A stretch of 64,000 nt of DNA from assembly GCF_004340685.1 (NCBI RefSeq), contig NZ_SLUN01000015.1, forward strand, positions 60,633 through 124,632, in the 5' to 3' direction. Below, piece after piece: positions 35,126-44,074 of this stretch (position 1 is its first letter; each line of letters starts with the position of its first letter). The translations under genes were made by a program, and so were the position numbers. Source of the stretch: Hydrogenispora ethanolica. GTDB lineage: Bacteria; Bacillota; UBA4882; UBA8346. Below the pieces are notes generated by a model. It made no database searches, had not been told where the DNA came from, and saw nothing but the letters and a program-made list of their open reading frames with translations.

Positions 35126-36538
35126 ATGAGTGACGATGCTGCTGCGAAAGTTTTAAATTATGACGGCCGGTACCGTTTCGAGGTTTCCGCGGATGGAATG
35201 GAAGCTTTTTTGACCATCTTTCCGCCGATAGGAACGCGGAAATTGCCCGATGCGACCGAAATTATCACGGCGTTGCAAGCTGCCGGGATAACCTACGGGA
35301 TTCAGGAGGATTCCATCCGGGATGCCGTTCTTCAAGGCAACGGAAAACCGGTACGAATTGCTGCCGGCGTCAAATCGGTGCCTGGGAAAGATGCGGAATT
35401 CATTTTCTACTTTAAGACCGGGGTATTCCGGAAGGCAGCGATCGAAGATGGTTACGGCAAACTCGATCTGGGCCAGGTTGAAGTCGTCCAAAATGTCGAA
35501 GCCGGTCAGGTCATCGCCGAGAAAATAGCGGCGGGTCCCGGCCAAGCCGGACGGGATGTTTATGGAAAGATGATTCCGCCGAAACCGGGCTCGGACGTAG
35601 AGCTCGTTTTGGGTCCGAATGTTTTTTGTCTCAATTCCGAACAAACCAAACTGATCGCCACCGCCGCCGGCGAACCGGTACTTTCCAACGGCCGAATCGG
35701 CGTTTATCCGGTTCAAGTTATCAAAAGCGATGTGAATATTGAAACCGGCAACATCGAATTCGCCGGAAACGTGGTCATCTTCGGCAATGTGGAAATCGGC
35801 ATGCGCGTCGAGGCGGAAGGCGAGATTTGCATTTATGGAAGCGTGGATGCCGCGACCATCAAAGCCGGCGGCAATCTTTTCATCAGGGGCGGTGTTTACG
35901 GCAGGGGTAAGGCGGTGCTGGATTGCGAAGGCGATTGTTCAGTCCGTTTCCTGGATAATGCGACCTTGAATAGCCGGGGTTATTTGAGCGTCCATGAATA
36001 CATCATGAACGCTCAAGTGAACGCTGATCTCAAAGTAGTGGTCGAGGGCGGAAAAGGGCAGATCGTGGGCGGCCTGGTCCGTTCCGGCCAGGAGATTCTG
36101 GCGAAAGTGGTGGGATCTCGTTTGGGCATCCAAACACAGCTTGAGGTGGGAACTCCGCCCCGAATCAAGTTGGAATACCAGGAGACTGAGGCTATGTTGC
36201 GCGAGAGTCAGATTAGTCTCGACAAAGCGGACAAGGCCATCGCCATGCTCAAACAAGTTCCCAATTTGCCCGATGACAAACGCCAGATTTTGGAATCCCT
36301 GATGAATACCGCCGAGATCCTAAAGAAACGCATTGCCGACGCTGAAAATAAGAAAGAGGAGCTTGGAGCGGAGATTATCAAAAGTTCCAGTCAAAACGGG
36401 CGTATCCGAGCCCTCGAATTCATTTATCCTGGCGTAGTGGTCACGATGGGTCGAACTACCTTTCGAGTCCAGGAAGAGATCCGCTATACTACCCTCGTCT
36501 ACCAGGACCGGGATATTAAAGCTTTACCGTACTACTGA
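35126..36538 (+). CDS. FapA/DUF342 family protein
   Basis: A 470-residue protein of the DUF342 (Flagellar assembly protein A) family, common directly after sigD in Clostridia. Residues about 160-330 form a right-handed beta-helix-like repeat domain (VNIETGNIEFAGNVVIFGNV, KAGGNLFIRGGVYGRGKAV). A coiled-coil (about 345-420) follows, and the end carries VVTMGRTTFRVQEEIRYTTL. The role is not established. It begins one base after the sigD stop. Confidence 0.88.
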   Translation: MSDDAAAKVLNYDGRYRFEVSADGMEAFLTIFPPIGTRKLPDATEIITALQAAGITYGIQEDSIRDAVLQGNGKPVRIAAGVKSVPGKDAEFIFYFKTGVFRKAAIEDGYGKLDLGQVEVVQNVEAGQVIAEKIAAGPGQAGRDVYGKMIPPKPGSDVELVLGPNVFCLNSEQTKLIATAAGEPVLSNGRIGVYPVQVIKSDVNIETGNIEFAGNVVIFGNVEIGMRVEAEGEICIYGSVDAATIKAGGNLFIRGGVYGRGKAVLDCEGDCSVRFLDNATLNSRGYLSVHEYIMNAQVNADLKVVVEGGKGQIVGGLVRSGQEILAKVVGSRLGIQTQLEVGTPPRIKLEYQETEAMLRESQISLDKADKAIAMLKQVPNLPDDKRQILESLMNTAEILKKRIADAENKKEELGAEIIKSSSQNGRIRALEFIYPGVVVTMGRTTFRVQEEIRYTTLVYQDRDIKALPYY

Positions 36539-36620
36539 GTTCACGCCTTGAAGTATGCTGCGGTCCTCAAATTGAATTCCGGGACCGAATCCGTTCAACG
36601 GATAAAGGGGGTTGAGCGAA

Positions 36621-36947
36621 ATGCTGAAACCGGTTGACTTGCAGACGATTATGCCCCGCACATTTGAGCTGGAGAAGGTTCAGCAGACCCATAATAGTCG
36701 GCCTGTTGTGGACCAACATGAGTTTGCCAAGGAAATGCTCCGCCAATCCCAGCTATTTAAGGCCCAGGTCCAACAGGGCAATGAATCGGCAGCCGGTCAA
36801 ACCATTCAGCAGAATAACCCCGAGAAACAAAAGAGTAACGGCCGGCGGTATCGCCGGTTCAACAATAAAACCCAGTCGGTAGCCCTCGAACAACCGGAGG
36901 AGACGGTTGATCAAGAACGAGGACATTTGATTGATATCAAAATTTGA
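36621..36947 (+). CDS. Small conserved basic protein downstream of fapA, function unknown
   Basis: A 108-residue protein starting at the ATG at 36621, with AAGGGGG nine bases upstream. The N-terminus MLKPVDLQTIMPRTFELEKVQQ resembles short proteins found after FapA genes in other Bacillota. The middle is Gln/Asn-rich, and a basic patch (KQKSNGRRYRRF) follows. It has no membrane segment and is probably unstructured in its second half. I do not recognise a function. Confidence 0.7.
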   Translation: MLKPVDLQTIMPRTFELEKVQQTHNSRPVVDQHEFAKEMLRQSQLFKAQVQQGNESAAGQTIQQNNPEKQKSNGRRYRRFNNKTQSVALEQPEETVDQERGHLIDIKI

Positions 36948-37017
36948 TATTTTTCCAGCCGTTTTTCAAGAAGACAGCCCGAATGGATTTCACTTGTTTA
37001 TTTAGGGGGTAATCCCG

Positions 37018-37518
37018 GTGCGTAGCAGTCAGCTTATCGGTATCCTTTTTGCCAATATCCTTTTTTTCGTCGGCGGGTACTTCTTGCAGAAACGGGCTCT
37101 GGAAAAACGCGTGAAACACTTGAAAAAGCAGGTCGAAGAGCTTGAGAATTTAGTTGCCGCCATGATTGAAGAATTTGAAACGGTAGCCGGAATCGATCCG
37201 GAATCCCTGGAACCGGTGGAGGAAGAGCATTCAACATCAGCCCAGCCATTCGAAGCATCCGGAGAAATGGAGTCGCTTCTTCCGAATCCGTCTGCTGCGT
37301 CGCTTGCTTTGGAAATAGACCGAGCGGAGGAGCTTCAACCGGACCAAACCGGAGTGACGGGGGTTGATGCCGATAAGCCGGGCGACTTCCCCGGTGATTA
37401 TCGGCAACGGATTTATCAGCTTTGGCAAGCGGGGGAAAGCGTTGCTCACATTGCCAAGCAATTGAACACGGGTCAAGGTGAGGTCGAATTAGCCCTTAAA
37501 TTCTATAAAAGGAGTTAG
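37018..37518 (+). CDS. Membrane-anchored coiled-coil/HTH protein (DUF6115-like)
   Basis: A 166-residue protein starting at a GTG after AGGGGG. One transmembrane segment (about residues 5-22), then a coiled-coil (ALEKRVKHLKKQVEELENLV), an acidic linker and a C-terminal helix-turn-helix-like stretch, YRQRIYQLWQAGESVAHIAK followed by QLNTGQGEVELAL. This matches the layout of small membrane proteins near the end of clostridial flagellar clusters. The function is unknown; it may tie a regulatory HTH to the membrane. Confidence 0.72.
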   Translation: MRSSQLIGILFANILFFVGGYFLQKRALEKRVKHLKKQVEELENLVAAMIEEFETVAGIDPESLEPVEEEHSTSAQPFEASGEMESLLPNPSAASLALEIDRAEELQPDQTGVTGVDADKPGDFPGDYRQRIYQLWQAGESVAHIAKQLNTGQGEVELALKFYKRS

Positions 37519-37527
37519 GCCGTACCG

Positions 37528-38304
37528 ATGGTGGTGCGGTTTTGTTCTATGAGCGAGTTGGAGGCGCAGGATCAAAAGCGGGAATCGATAAGTTTTGAAC
37601 GCATTTTTGGCTTATTATTCTTATTGCTGGTCATTTTGATCTTAATAAATTCCGATTTTTTTTCGATAAAGAAGATAGAGATCCATGGCAACCGATATGT
37701 GGCGGAGACGGAGGTTTTGCTCCGTTCGGGCATCAGTCCGCGTCAGAATATCTTTCAAGCCAATACCGGCCGGGCCAAGGCCAATTTGCTGAATGACCCG
37801 CGAATCGCAGGGGTAACCATTATCCGGCGTTTTCCGGATAAGGTGATCCTCAGCATTTCGGAGCGAATCCCAAGGTGTTGGGCCAACTATCGGAATCGTC
37901 CGATCGTCATCAGCGAGAGCGGGTTCGTCATCGATTCGCCTTCGGCCCCTCCTGACGGTTTGCCGTTACTCAGCGGCATTCACCCGCGTACCGTAAAGTT
38001 CGGACAGCGGCTCCATGACGCCAAACTGATTCAGGGATTGAAAATATTGGCTACCGCCGACTCCGGATTACGCAGGCAGATCAGGGAGATTAACCTTGAG
38101 AATTATCATCTCTATCTGAAGTTACCTGGTCATGCCACATTAGTAGAGATTAATCTGGGGAACGCGACCCGGCTCACCAAGAAATTGTTTAATCTGAAAG
38201 CTATTTTAGGCAATGTCGCTACTCAAGAGCTGATCAAGATCGATCTGCGGATTCCCGATGTACCGACCATCTTGACAGGGAATTCAAAAGCCATCGGTCC
38301 GTGA
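37528..38304 (+). CDS. ftsQ: Cell division protein FtsQ/DivIB
   Basis: A 258-residue bitopic division protein. A cytoplasmic tail (to about residue 27) is followed by one membrane segment (about 28-48) and a POTRA domain (SIKKIEIHGNRYVAETEVLL). The FtsQ beta domain follows, with VIIRRFPDKVILSISERIP-type sequence. It bridges FtsB/FtsL to the divisome. ATG at 37528 is used; a later ATG at 37549 is equally possible. It stands ten bases after the HTH gene and precedes ftsZ, with no ftsA between. Confidence 0.87.
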   Translation: MVVRFCSMSELEAQDQKRESISFERIFGLLFLLLVILILINSDFFSIKKIEIHGNRYVAETEVLLRSGISPRQNIFQANTGRAKANLLNDPRIAGVTIIRRFPDKVILSISERIPRCWANYRNRPIVISESGFVIDSPSAPPDGLPLLSGIHPRTVKFGQRLHDAKLIQGLKILATADSGLRRQIREINLENYHLYLKLPGHATLVEINLGNATRLTKKLFNLKAILGNVATQELIKIDLRIPDVPTILTGNSKAIGP

Positions 38305-38600
38305 GTTTTCCGTATCTATATAGGATGAAATAAATTTCTTAACTAAGATTTGCATTCCTAATGCAACGACTTTTAACAAAGCCGTTTGCATCGAAAAGCC
38401 GAATGTAAATAAAAACAAAGCGGAATTTAATTCAACTTATATAGCCAATCGTTATGGCTGGTTTTGACCATTTTACGCAGGAGTCAGGCGAAAATATTTT
38501 GGTTCCTGGGAGGTTAATCGGTTTTGATGCAGAATTATTATATTTGGTCCAAATTTCCCCATTGGAAAATAGGACCGGTGCAAGAGAGGAGCTTATCGGA
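38305..38600 (+). other. AT-rich ftsQ-ftsZ intergenic stretch
   Basis: About 300 bases, clearly more AT-rich than its neighbours, without a convincing gene. Possible promoter elements include TTGACC at 38464, but no clean -10 at standard spacing was seen. It probably holds the ftsZ promoter region. Confidence 0.4.
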
Positions 38601-39641
38601 ATGCTCGAATTTGAAGTAGCGCAACAACAATTTGCATCCATTAAAGTTATCGGAGTCGGCGGTGGCGGAACGAATGCCGTGAATCGAATGATTGAGGCCA
38701 AGATTCAAGGCGTCGAGTTTATCGCGATAAATACTGACGGACAGGCACTGAATCGTTCCAATGCGGATATACGGCTACGGGTCGGCGATTCGTTGACCAA
38801 GGGTTTGGGAGCGGGAGCCAATCCTGAGATCGGCGAAAAGTCCGCTTTGGAAAGCAAAGATGAGATCATGGGAATACTGCAGGGCGCGGATATGGTATTC
38901 ATCACCGCCGGGATGGGCGGTGGAACGGGTACCGGAGCCGCTCCGGTCATTGCCAGGCTGGCCAAGGAGATGAATATCCTGACCGTCGGGGTAGTGACGA
39001 AGCCGTTCTCCTTCGAAGGCCGGGTCCGGATGTCCCAGGCTGAAAAAGGCTTGAATGCATTGAAAGAAAGTGTCGACACCCTGATTACCATCCCCAACGA
39101 GCGTTTGCTGCAGATCGTCGATAAAAAAACTTCCATCGTCGATGCTTTCCATAAGGCCGATGATATCCTGCGCCAAGCCGTTCAGGGCATCTCCGATCTG
39201 ATCACGATTACCGGACTGATCAACGTCGATTTCGCGGACGTCAAAACGATTATGAGCGATGCCGGGTCCGCCCTGATGGGTATCGGTCTGGCGAAAGGGG
39301 ACGATCGGGCCGTGGAAGCGGCCAAAGCGGCGATTCAGAGCCCTTTGTTGGAAACCTCCATCGAAGGATGCCGCGGTATTCTATTGAACATCACCGGCAG
39401 CAGCAATCTGTCGCTGTTGGAAGTGAAGGAAGCCGCCGATATTGTGACCGAGGAAGCGGATCCCGAGGCCAACATCATCTTTGGCGCGGTCATCGACGAA
39501 TCGCTGGGTGAGGATATCCGGGTAACGGTCATCGCCACCGGCTTTGACCAACGGCGCACCAAACGAATCGGCGATGTTTTCGAATTACGGTCGATTATCA
39601 ATGATGAACCCGATATCCCGGTCTTTATGCGCAAAAAATAA
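38601..39641 (+). CDS. ftsZ: Cell division GTPase FtsZ
   Basis: Tubulin-like GTPase that forms the Z ring. The chosen ATG at 38601 ([20 protein letters not shown]) has GAGGAG eight bases upstream; an in-frame ATG 49 codons earlier would add a non-conserved extension. The tubulin signature [16 protein letters not shown]3/T5 loops and the C-terminal conserved tail DIPVFMRKK are present. Length 346 is normal with a short linker. The C-terminal tail should bind SepF/FtsA-type anchors. Confidence 0.96.
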   Translation: MLEFEVAQQQFASIKVIGVGGGGTNAVNRMIEAKIQGVEFIAINTDGQALNRSNADIRLRVGDSLTKGLGAGANPEIGEKSALESKDEIMGILQGADMVFITAGMGGGTGTGAAPVIARLAKEMNILTVGVVTKPFSFEGRVRMSQAEKGLNALKESVDTLITIPNERLLQIVDKKTSIVDAFHKADDILRQAVQGISDLITITGLINVDFADVKTIMSDAGSALMGIGLAKGDDRAVEAAKAAIQSPLLETSIEGCRGILLNITGSSNLSLLEVKEAADIVTEEADPEANIIFGAVIDESLGEDIRVTVIATGFDQRRTKRIGDVFELRSIINDEPDIPVFMRKK

Positions 39642-39753
39642 CGCGGGAGCGTATTCTTTCTTTCGCCCGAGACCGGGTTTTCCGTCAGCTGTTTCATGAT
39701 TCAAGCGAACGAGGCGATTGCTTCGTTTGGACAATCAATCATAGTGCTTTTTG

Positions 39754-39792
39754 AAAAGCGTTACCGATGAGGTGAACGCTTTTCCGATTTTT
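39754..39792 (+). terminator. Probable terminator after ftsZ
   Basis: AAAAGCGTT (39754-39762) pairs with AACGCTTTT (39775-39783), then CCGATTTTT. It lies 113 bases after the ftsZ stop. The rest of the 540-base gap to spoIIGA holds a repeat D copy. Confidence 0.5.
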
Positions 39793-39984
39793 AAGGGACT
39801 TTCGTTAAAAAATGGGAAAAATCTGGAGATTGCGAGTCGCCGTTCTCGAAGCGCCATCCTGCCAATTATACTTTTAGGATCGGGTCGATAAGCGGGGCGC
39901 AGAAGCATTCGGGAGTCATTCCATGGTTCTCGGTTCTATTTGGCGAAGGGGAATCATATCTCTATATTTTGAGGCGTACTTTCG

Positions 39985-40116
39985 AAAAGAGCCTGTGACG
40001 AAAAGCCGGAAGAGTCACAGCGATGCCTAATGCAAATGATCAAGTTATTTTTAAACCTTTCTACAAGCTGATTTCCGGTTCGAAAGCCCTTTATCACAGG
40101 GCTGCTAACGGGTCTA
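39985..40116 (+). repeat. Dispersed palindromic repeat D, copy 2
   Basis: The most diverged copy. It retains AAAAGCCGGAAGAGTCACAG, AAATGATCAAG, TTTTTAAACCTTTCTACAAG and CTGATTTCCGGTTCGAAAG, and ends CCTTTATCACAGGGCTGCTAA. It has the same orientation as the copies at 5982 and 6111. It lies upstream of spoIIGA. Confidence 0.7.
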
Positions 40117-40182
40117 AAAAGCGCTGACAAGAAAGGAAATCCGACCGGGCTCCGGTATGATAGAGGGGGGTGGTGATCTACT

Positions 40183-41091
40183 TTGGATATGGTCAAGGTT
40201 TATCTTGATCTCCCGATAAGCGGCGCAATCCTCGGCTGGATACAAGACGGTACGTTGTTGTGGATGGTCGGACAGATCAGTTCCGCGCGCGTCGCCTGGC
40301 CGCGTTTGCTCCTGGGAGGAGCGATCGGCGGAGCCTTCCAGTTCATGCTGTTGTTGAACCAGGCTTCGGAGGGCTTGCTCTATCATTGGGTACTCTCCCC
40401 TTTGATCTTCATGTTTCTGATACCATGGCTGATGGTGACGGCGGCTTTCTTTCCCTTGACGCTGCGGCGCTTCTTGACCATTATCGGCTATTTTTACTTG
40501 CTTTCGTTTTTATTATCGGGAATCCACTGGGGCATCGACAGCCTGAACCAGCGCTATTTTCACTGGACCATCACGCTCTGGTGGCGGTTCTGCCTCCATT
40601 TGGCCTTCATCTTCATACTGGGCGAGATCGGCTGGGGGGTGGTGCACCGGAAGGTCTGGGATCAGATCTGCCTTTTCCCGATTCAAATTCAATGGCAGGG
40701 CCAGAACCTGAAATTGAACGCCCTGTTGGATACCGGAAACCGGCTGCATGACCCGCTGACGAAGGTGCCGGTGATCGTGGTGGAATTTAACCACATTAAA
40801 GATTTACTGCCGCCGGAAGTCCTCAAAATGGTTGATCACCTGCAGCGCGGCGAGTTGGCCGACGATCTGGCCATCCCGCTGTACTGGGAAGAGCGGGTGC
40901 GGCTGCTGCCTTTTCACTCGCTCGGCAAGGAGCATGGGCTGATGGTCGGTTTCCGTCCGGACCGGGTCAGCGTCCGCCAGAAGAACCAGGAGTATGAGAG
41001 CAATAACGTGGTTGTGGCCTTTTACAACCGTTCACTGTCGCCGGAGGGTTCCTTCCAGGCCTTGATTCCTCCGGCAATCTTGGGAACTTGA
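40183..41091 (+). CDS. spoIIGA: Sporulation sigma-E processing protease SpoIIGA
   Basis: A 302-residue membrane aspartic protease that removes the pro-peptide of sigma-E in the mother cell after signalling by SpoIIR. The N-terminal half has about five membrane segments. The soluble half carries the active-site motif LNALLDTGNRLHDPLT (catalytic Asp in DTG). A TTG at 40183 is used with GGGGGTGGTGAT upstream; an ATG two codons later is possible. sigE follows after 36 bases. Confidence 0.93.
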   Translation: MDMVKVYLDLPISGAILGWIQDGTLLWMVGQISSARVAWPRLLLGGAIGGAFQFMLLLNQASEGLLYHWVLSPLIFMFLIPWLMVTAAFFPLTLRRFLTIIGYFYLLSFLLSGIHWGIDSLNQRYFHWTITLWWRFCLHLAFIFILGEIGWGVVHRKVWDQICLFPIQIQWQGQNLKLNALLDTGNRLHDPLTKVPVIVVEFNHIKDLLPPEVLKMVDHLQRGELADDLAIPLYWEERVRLLPFHSLGKEHGLMVGFRPDRVSVRQKNQEYESNNVVVAFYNRSLSPEGSFQALIPPAILGT

Positions 41092-41127
41092 GCGCTATCC
41101 CAAATCTAAAGATGAGGAGCGAGACGG

Positions 41128-41859
41128 ATGTTGAGTCTGAGTAAGCAGTGGAAGCTTCAATTGAGATTGCTGACTGTCCGAGCCATGTTACGGTTGGGAA
41201 TGGCGCCGCGCTTTATCGGTTATATCGGGAGCAGTGAAGCTTTGCCTCCGCCGCTGACCAACGAAGAAGAGCTTTACCTGATCGAAAAACTGGCGCTGGG
41301 TGACCGCGCCGTCAAAGCCGTCCTGATCGAACGCAATCTGCGGCTGGTGGTGTATATCGCCCGCAAGTTCGAGAATAGCGGCGTCGGGATCGAAGACTTG
41401 GTTTCCATCGGTACCATCGGCCTGATCAAAGCGGTCAACACCTTCAACCCGGAGAAAAAGATCAAGCTGGCCACCTACGCCTCGCGCTGTATCGAGAATG
41501 AGATCCTGATGTATTTGCGCCGCAATAATAAGACCCGGGCCGAGGTTTCCTTCGATGAGCCGCTCAATACCGATTGGGACGGCAATGAGCTGTTGCTCTC
41601 GGATGTTTTGGGCACGGAGAATGATTCCACCTATAAGTATGTCGAGGAGGAGATCGATAAAACCCTGCTCGATTCGGCGATGGAAAATCTCTCCGACCGC
41701 GAGAAGGTCATTGTGGAGCTGCGGTTTGGGCTGAAAGACGGCACCGAGAAGACCCAGAAAGAGGTCGCCGATCTGTTGGGAATCTCCCAATCCTATATAT
41801 CCCGCCTGGAAAAGCGCATCATCAAAAAATTGAAAAAAGAAATGCGCCGCTTGGATTAG
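41128..41859 (+). CDS. sigE: Sporulation RNA polymerase sigma factor SigE (pro-form)
   Basis: Early mother-cell sigma factor of 243 residues. The N-terminal hydrophobic/basic segment (about residues 1-28, [19 protein letters not shown]) is the pro-sequence cut by SpoIIGA. Region 2 reads [20 protein letters not shown] and then [20 protein letters not shown]; region 4 ends [20 protein letters not shown]. Length and motifs are complete. A terminator follows. Confidence 0.96.
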   Translation: MLSLSKQWKLQLRLLTVRAMLRLGMAPRFIGYIGSSEALPPPLTNEEELYLIEKLALGDRAVKAVLIERNLRLVVYIARKFENSGVGIEDLVSIGTIGLIKAVNTFNPEKKIKLATYASRCIENEILMYLRRNNKTRAEVSFDEPLNTDWDGNELLLSDVLGTENDSTYKYVEEEIDKTLLDSAMENLSDREKVIVELRFGLKDGTEKTQKEVADLLGISQSYISRLEKRIIKKLKKEMRRLD

Positions 41860-41891
41860 CCATCCGCCACCGGAAAAAACTGCAACCAAAG

Positions 41892-41923
41892 GACGCTGCC
41901 CAAAAGGACGGCGTCTTTTTTTT
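41892..41923 (+). terminator. Rho-independent terminator after sigE
   Basis: GACGCTG (41892-41898) pairs with CGGCGTC (41909-41915), followed by nine T residues. It separates sigE from sigG, which therefore needs its own promoter. Confidence 0.8.
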
Positions 41924-42235
41924 CCGCTTCGCCCGGCGCCGTTCCCAAAACAGGAGAAGCTGGAATCCGCACCAGTTTTTTGGATTACGGCTGCCAGAGG
42001 TGCCCGTTGGTAAATCCCACCGGGCGTAAATCCGCCGCCAACACGTTCAGCCCGCTGTCCAAACCGAGCTTGCCCGGGCTTTCCACCCAAATTAAAAATC
42101 CAAATTTAGCAGAGGTTTTTAACGGAAAGCAGCGGTATTGCTTTCCAAATCGGCTTGTCACATTTTGCAAGCCCTTGCTTTTCGAGTATAAATCAAAAAA
42201 GGGCTGGCAATAATCATTTCTAGACAGCTTTCGAA

Positions 42236-42266
42236 GCATTTACACTGAAAGCCTGGGGCTAAAAAA
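42236..42266 (+). promoter_or_regulatory. Possible SigF/SigG-type promoter of sigG
   Basis: GCATTT (42236-42241) followed after 15 bases by GGCTAAAAAA (42257-42266). This resembles the forespore pattern GCATA-N15-GGNNANANT. It is 80 bases before sigG. In Bacillus, sigG is transcribed by SigF and then SigG. The remainder of the 41924-42346 gap shows no gene. Confidence 0.42.
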
Positions 42267-42346
42267 GCTGGCTTTCCGTTCAAAAGAGTTAAAAAGACTC
42301 AGGAACGGACTTGGTATAAAGGACAAAATCAGGAGTGATCGGCTGA

Positions 42347-43144
42347 ATGTTAGTGAATAAAGTCGAAATCTGCGGCGTCAATACCGCCAAACTGCCCGTT
42401 CTTTCCAGCGGCAAAATGCGGGAGTTATTGGAACGGATGCAGTCCGGGGAACGTTCGGCCCGGGATGAACTGATCAATGGCAATCTACGATTGGTCCTGA
42501 GTGTGATTCAGCGTTTCAATAACCGCGGCGAGTACGTGGACGACCTCTTCCAGGTCGGCTGCATCGGTTTGATGAAAGCCATCGACAATTTCGATCTTTC
42601 CCAGAATGTGAAATTTTCGACCTATGCCGTGCCGATGATCATCGGCGAGATCCGCCGTTATTTGCGGGACAACAACCCGTTGCGGGTCAGCCGTTCGCTC
42701 AGGGATATCGCTTACAAAGCTTTGCAAGTCCGGGATGCGCTGGTTGGCCGGAATTCGAAAGAGCCGACCGTGGCGGAGATCGCCGCCGAGCTGAACGTGC
42801 CGCGGGAAGAGGTGGTCTTCGCGCTCGATGCCATTCAGGAGCCGATCTCGCTCTTCGAACCGATCTACCATGACGGCGGCGACCCGATCTTTGTGATGGA
42901 CCAGATCAGTGACGAACGCCATCTGGACGGGCAATGGCTCGAAGGATTGACCATCAAGGAAGCCATGTCCAAGCTGAACGACAGGGAGCGGCTCATCTTG
43001 AAGATGCGCTTCTTCGACGGCCGGACCCAGATGGAAGTGGCCGATGAGATCGGCATCTCGCAGGCTCAGGTATCGCGGCTGGAAAAGACCGCTCTGAAAC
43101 ATATGCGCCGTTATATCGCGGATAATACCGAGAAGAACGATTAG
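42347..43144 (+). CDS. sigG: Forespore RNA polymerase sigma factor SigG
   Basis: Late forespore sigma factor of 265 residues. It starts NKVEICGVNTAKLPVLSSGK, the classic SigG N-terminus. Region 2 has YVDDLFQVGCIGLMKAIDNF and KFSTYAVPMIIGEIRRYLRD; region 4 ends VADEIGISQAQVSRLEKTAL. AGGAG precedes the ATG. spoIIR follows after 12 bases and probably shares its transcript. Confidence 0.97.
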   Translation: MLVNKVEICGVNTAKLPVLSSGKMRELLERMQSGERSARDELINGNLRLVLSVIQRFNNRGEYVDDLFQVGCIGLMKAIDNFDLSQNVKFSTYAVPMIIGEIRRYLRDNNPLRVSRSLRDIAYKALQVRDALVGRNSKEPTVAEIAAELNVPREEVVFALDAIQEPISLFEPIYHDGGDPIFVMDQISDERHLDGQWLEGLTIKEAMSKLNDRERLILKMRFFDGRTQMEVADEIGISQAQVSRLEKTALKHMRRYIADNTEKND

Positions 43145-43156
43145 GAGGCTAGCAGG

Positions 43157-43792
43157 TTGATTCGTCAGCGTGTCATTACGGTTTTGGTCATTTTGATAGT
43201 CTTTGCGGGGATCGGCTTCATGGGGTCGGGCATAGCCTGGATGCGCGACACCGCACTGGACTCCTATAACCAGTCCAATCTGATCCGGCTGCGGGTCATC
43301 GCCAACAGCGATTCTCCGGTGGACCAGACGATCAAGCTCAAAGTGCGGGACCGGATCATTCAGGTTACCGAGCCGCTGCTGTTGAAGGTGGAAGATCCGG
43401 CGCAGGCCGAAAAGATTATCCTCCAGAATATGGAGCGGATCCGGCGCACCGCCGCGGCGGAATTGCGGCGCAACGGCCGTCCCATGCCGGTCCAGGTCAG
43501 CCTGGGCAAGTTCGCCTTTCCCAATGTGAATTACCCGTTCGGGCTGCTGCCCGCCGGCGAATATAAAGGGTTGCGCGTGGTATTGGGAGAAGGCAAGGGC
43601 AAAAACTGGTGGTGCGTCCTGTATCCGCCGCTCTGTTTGCTGGCTCCCGACGCGCCGGGATTCAAGGGTCCGGTGACCCAGCCGACCAAGGTCGAGTACA
43701 GGCTGGCCATCCTGGAGCGGATGCTGCATCACAAGGGTCTCTCCATGAATCATTTCTGGACGGGCTGGAGCAAGTTCTTCGGGATGTTATGA
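43157..43792 (+). CDS. spoIIR: Stage II sporulation signalling protein SpoIIR
   Basis: Secreted forespore signal of 211 residues that triggers SpoIIGA to process pro-sigma-E. One N-terminal membrane/signal segment (about 6-27) is followed by SNLIRLRVIANSDSPVDQTI and LKVRDRI, then WWCVLYPPLCLLAPD, all SpoIIR hallmarks. The TTG start has TAGGAGG upstream. Its placement after sigG unites the whole intercompartment switch in one cluster. Confidence 0.93.
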   Translation: MIRQRVITVLVILIVFAGIGFMGSGIAWMRDTALDSYNQSNLIRLRVIANSDSPVDQTIKLKVRDRIIQVTEPLLLKVEDPAQAEKIILQNMERIRRTAAAELRRNGRPMPVQVSLGKFAFPNVNYPFGLLPAGEYKGLRVVLGEGKGKNWWCVLYPPLCLLAPDAPGFKGPVTQPTKVEYRLAILERMLHHKGLSMNHFWTGWSKFFGML

Positions 43793-43904
43793 GCGGGCGG
43801 GATGGCCTGCCGGTGACGAAACGATTGGAAATTAAGCGGGGGACGCCAGCCTCTGCTTATTTTTTTACCCTGCGGCCGGCCCGGATACGGCCGGAGCGGG
43901 AAGG

Positions 43905-43950
43905 TCCGGATCAAAAGCAGCGGCTTTTTATGATCCTTCCGGTTTTTTTT
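43905..43950 (+). terminator. Probable terminator after spoIIR
   Basis: GGATCA (43908-43913) pairs with TGATCC (43931-43936), extended inward by AAAG/CTTT pairing with a bulge, then TTCCGG and eight Ts (43943-43950). Just downstream, GTTTATCACGGCTGTTTTAAA looks like a fragment of repeat D. Confidence 0.55.
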
Positions 43951-44074
43951 AGCCGGTTTATCACGGCTGTTTTAAACTATCATTAAATTTTGGCCCAAAT
44001 GATTGTATTTCCTGGCAATTCGTGATTAAATAAAAAATTGCGAATCGAATATTTGGATAATAAGGTGGAATCAA

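Noticed and set aside
43789..43986. Short frame after spoIIR
   Set aside because: It covers a terminator hairpin and has no ribosome binding site.
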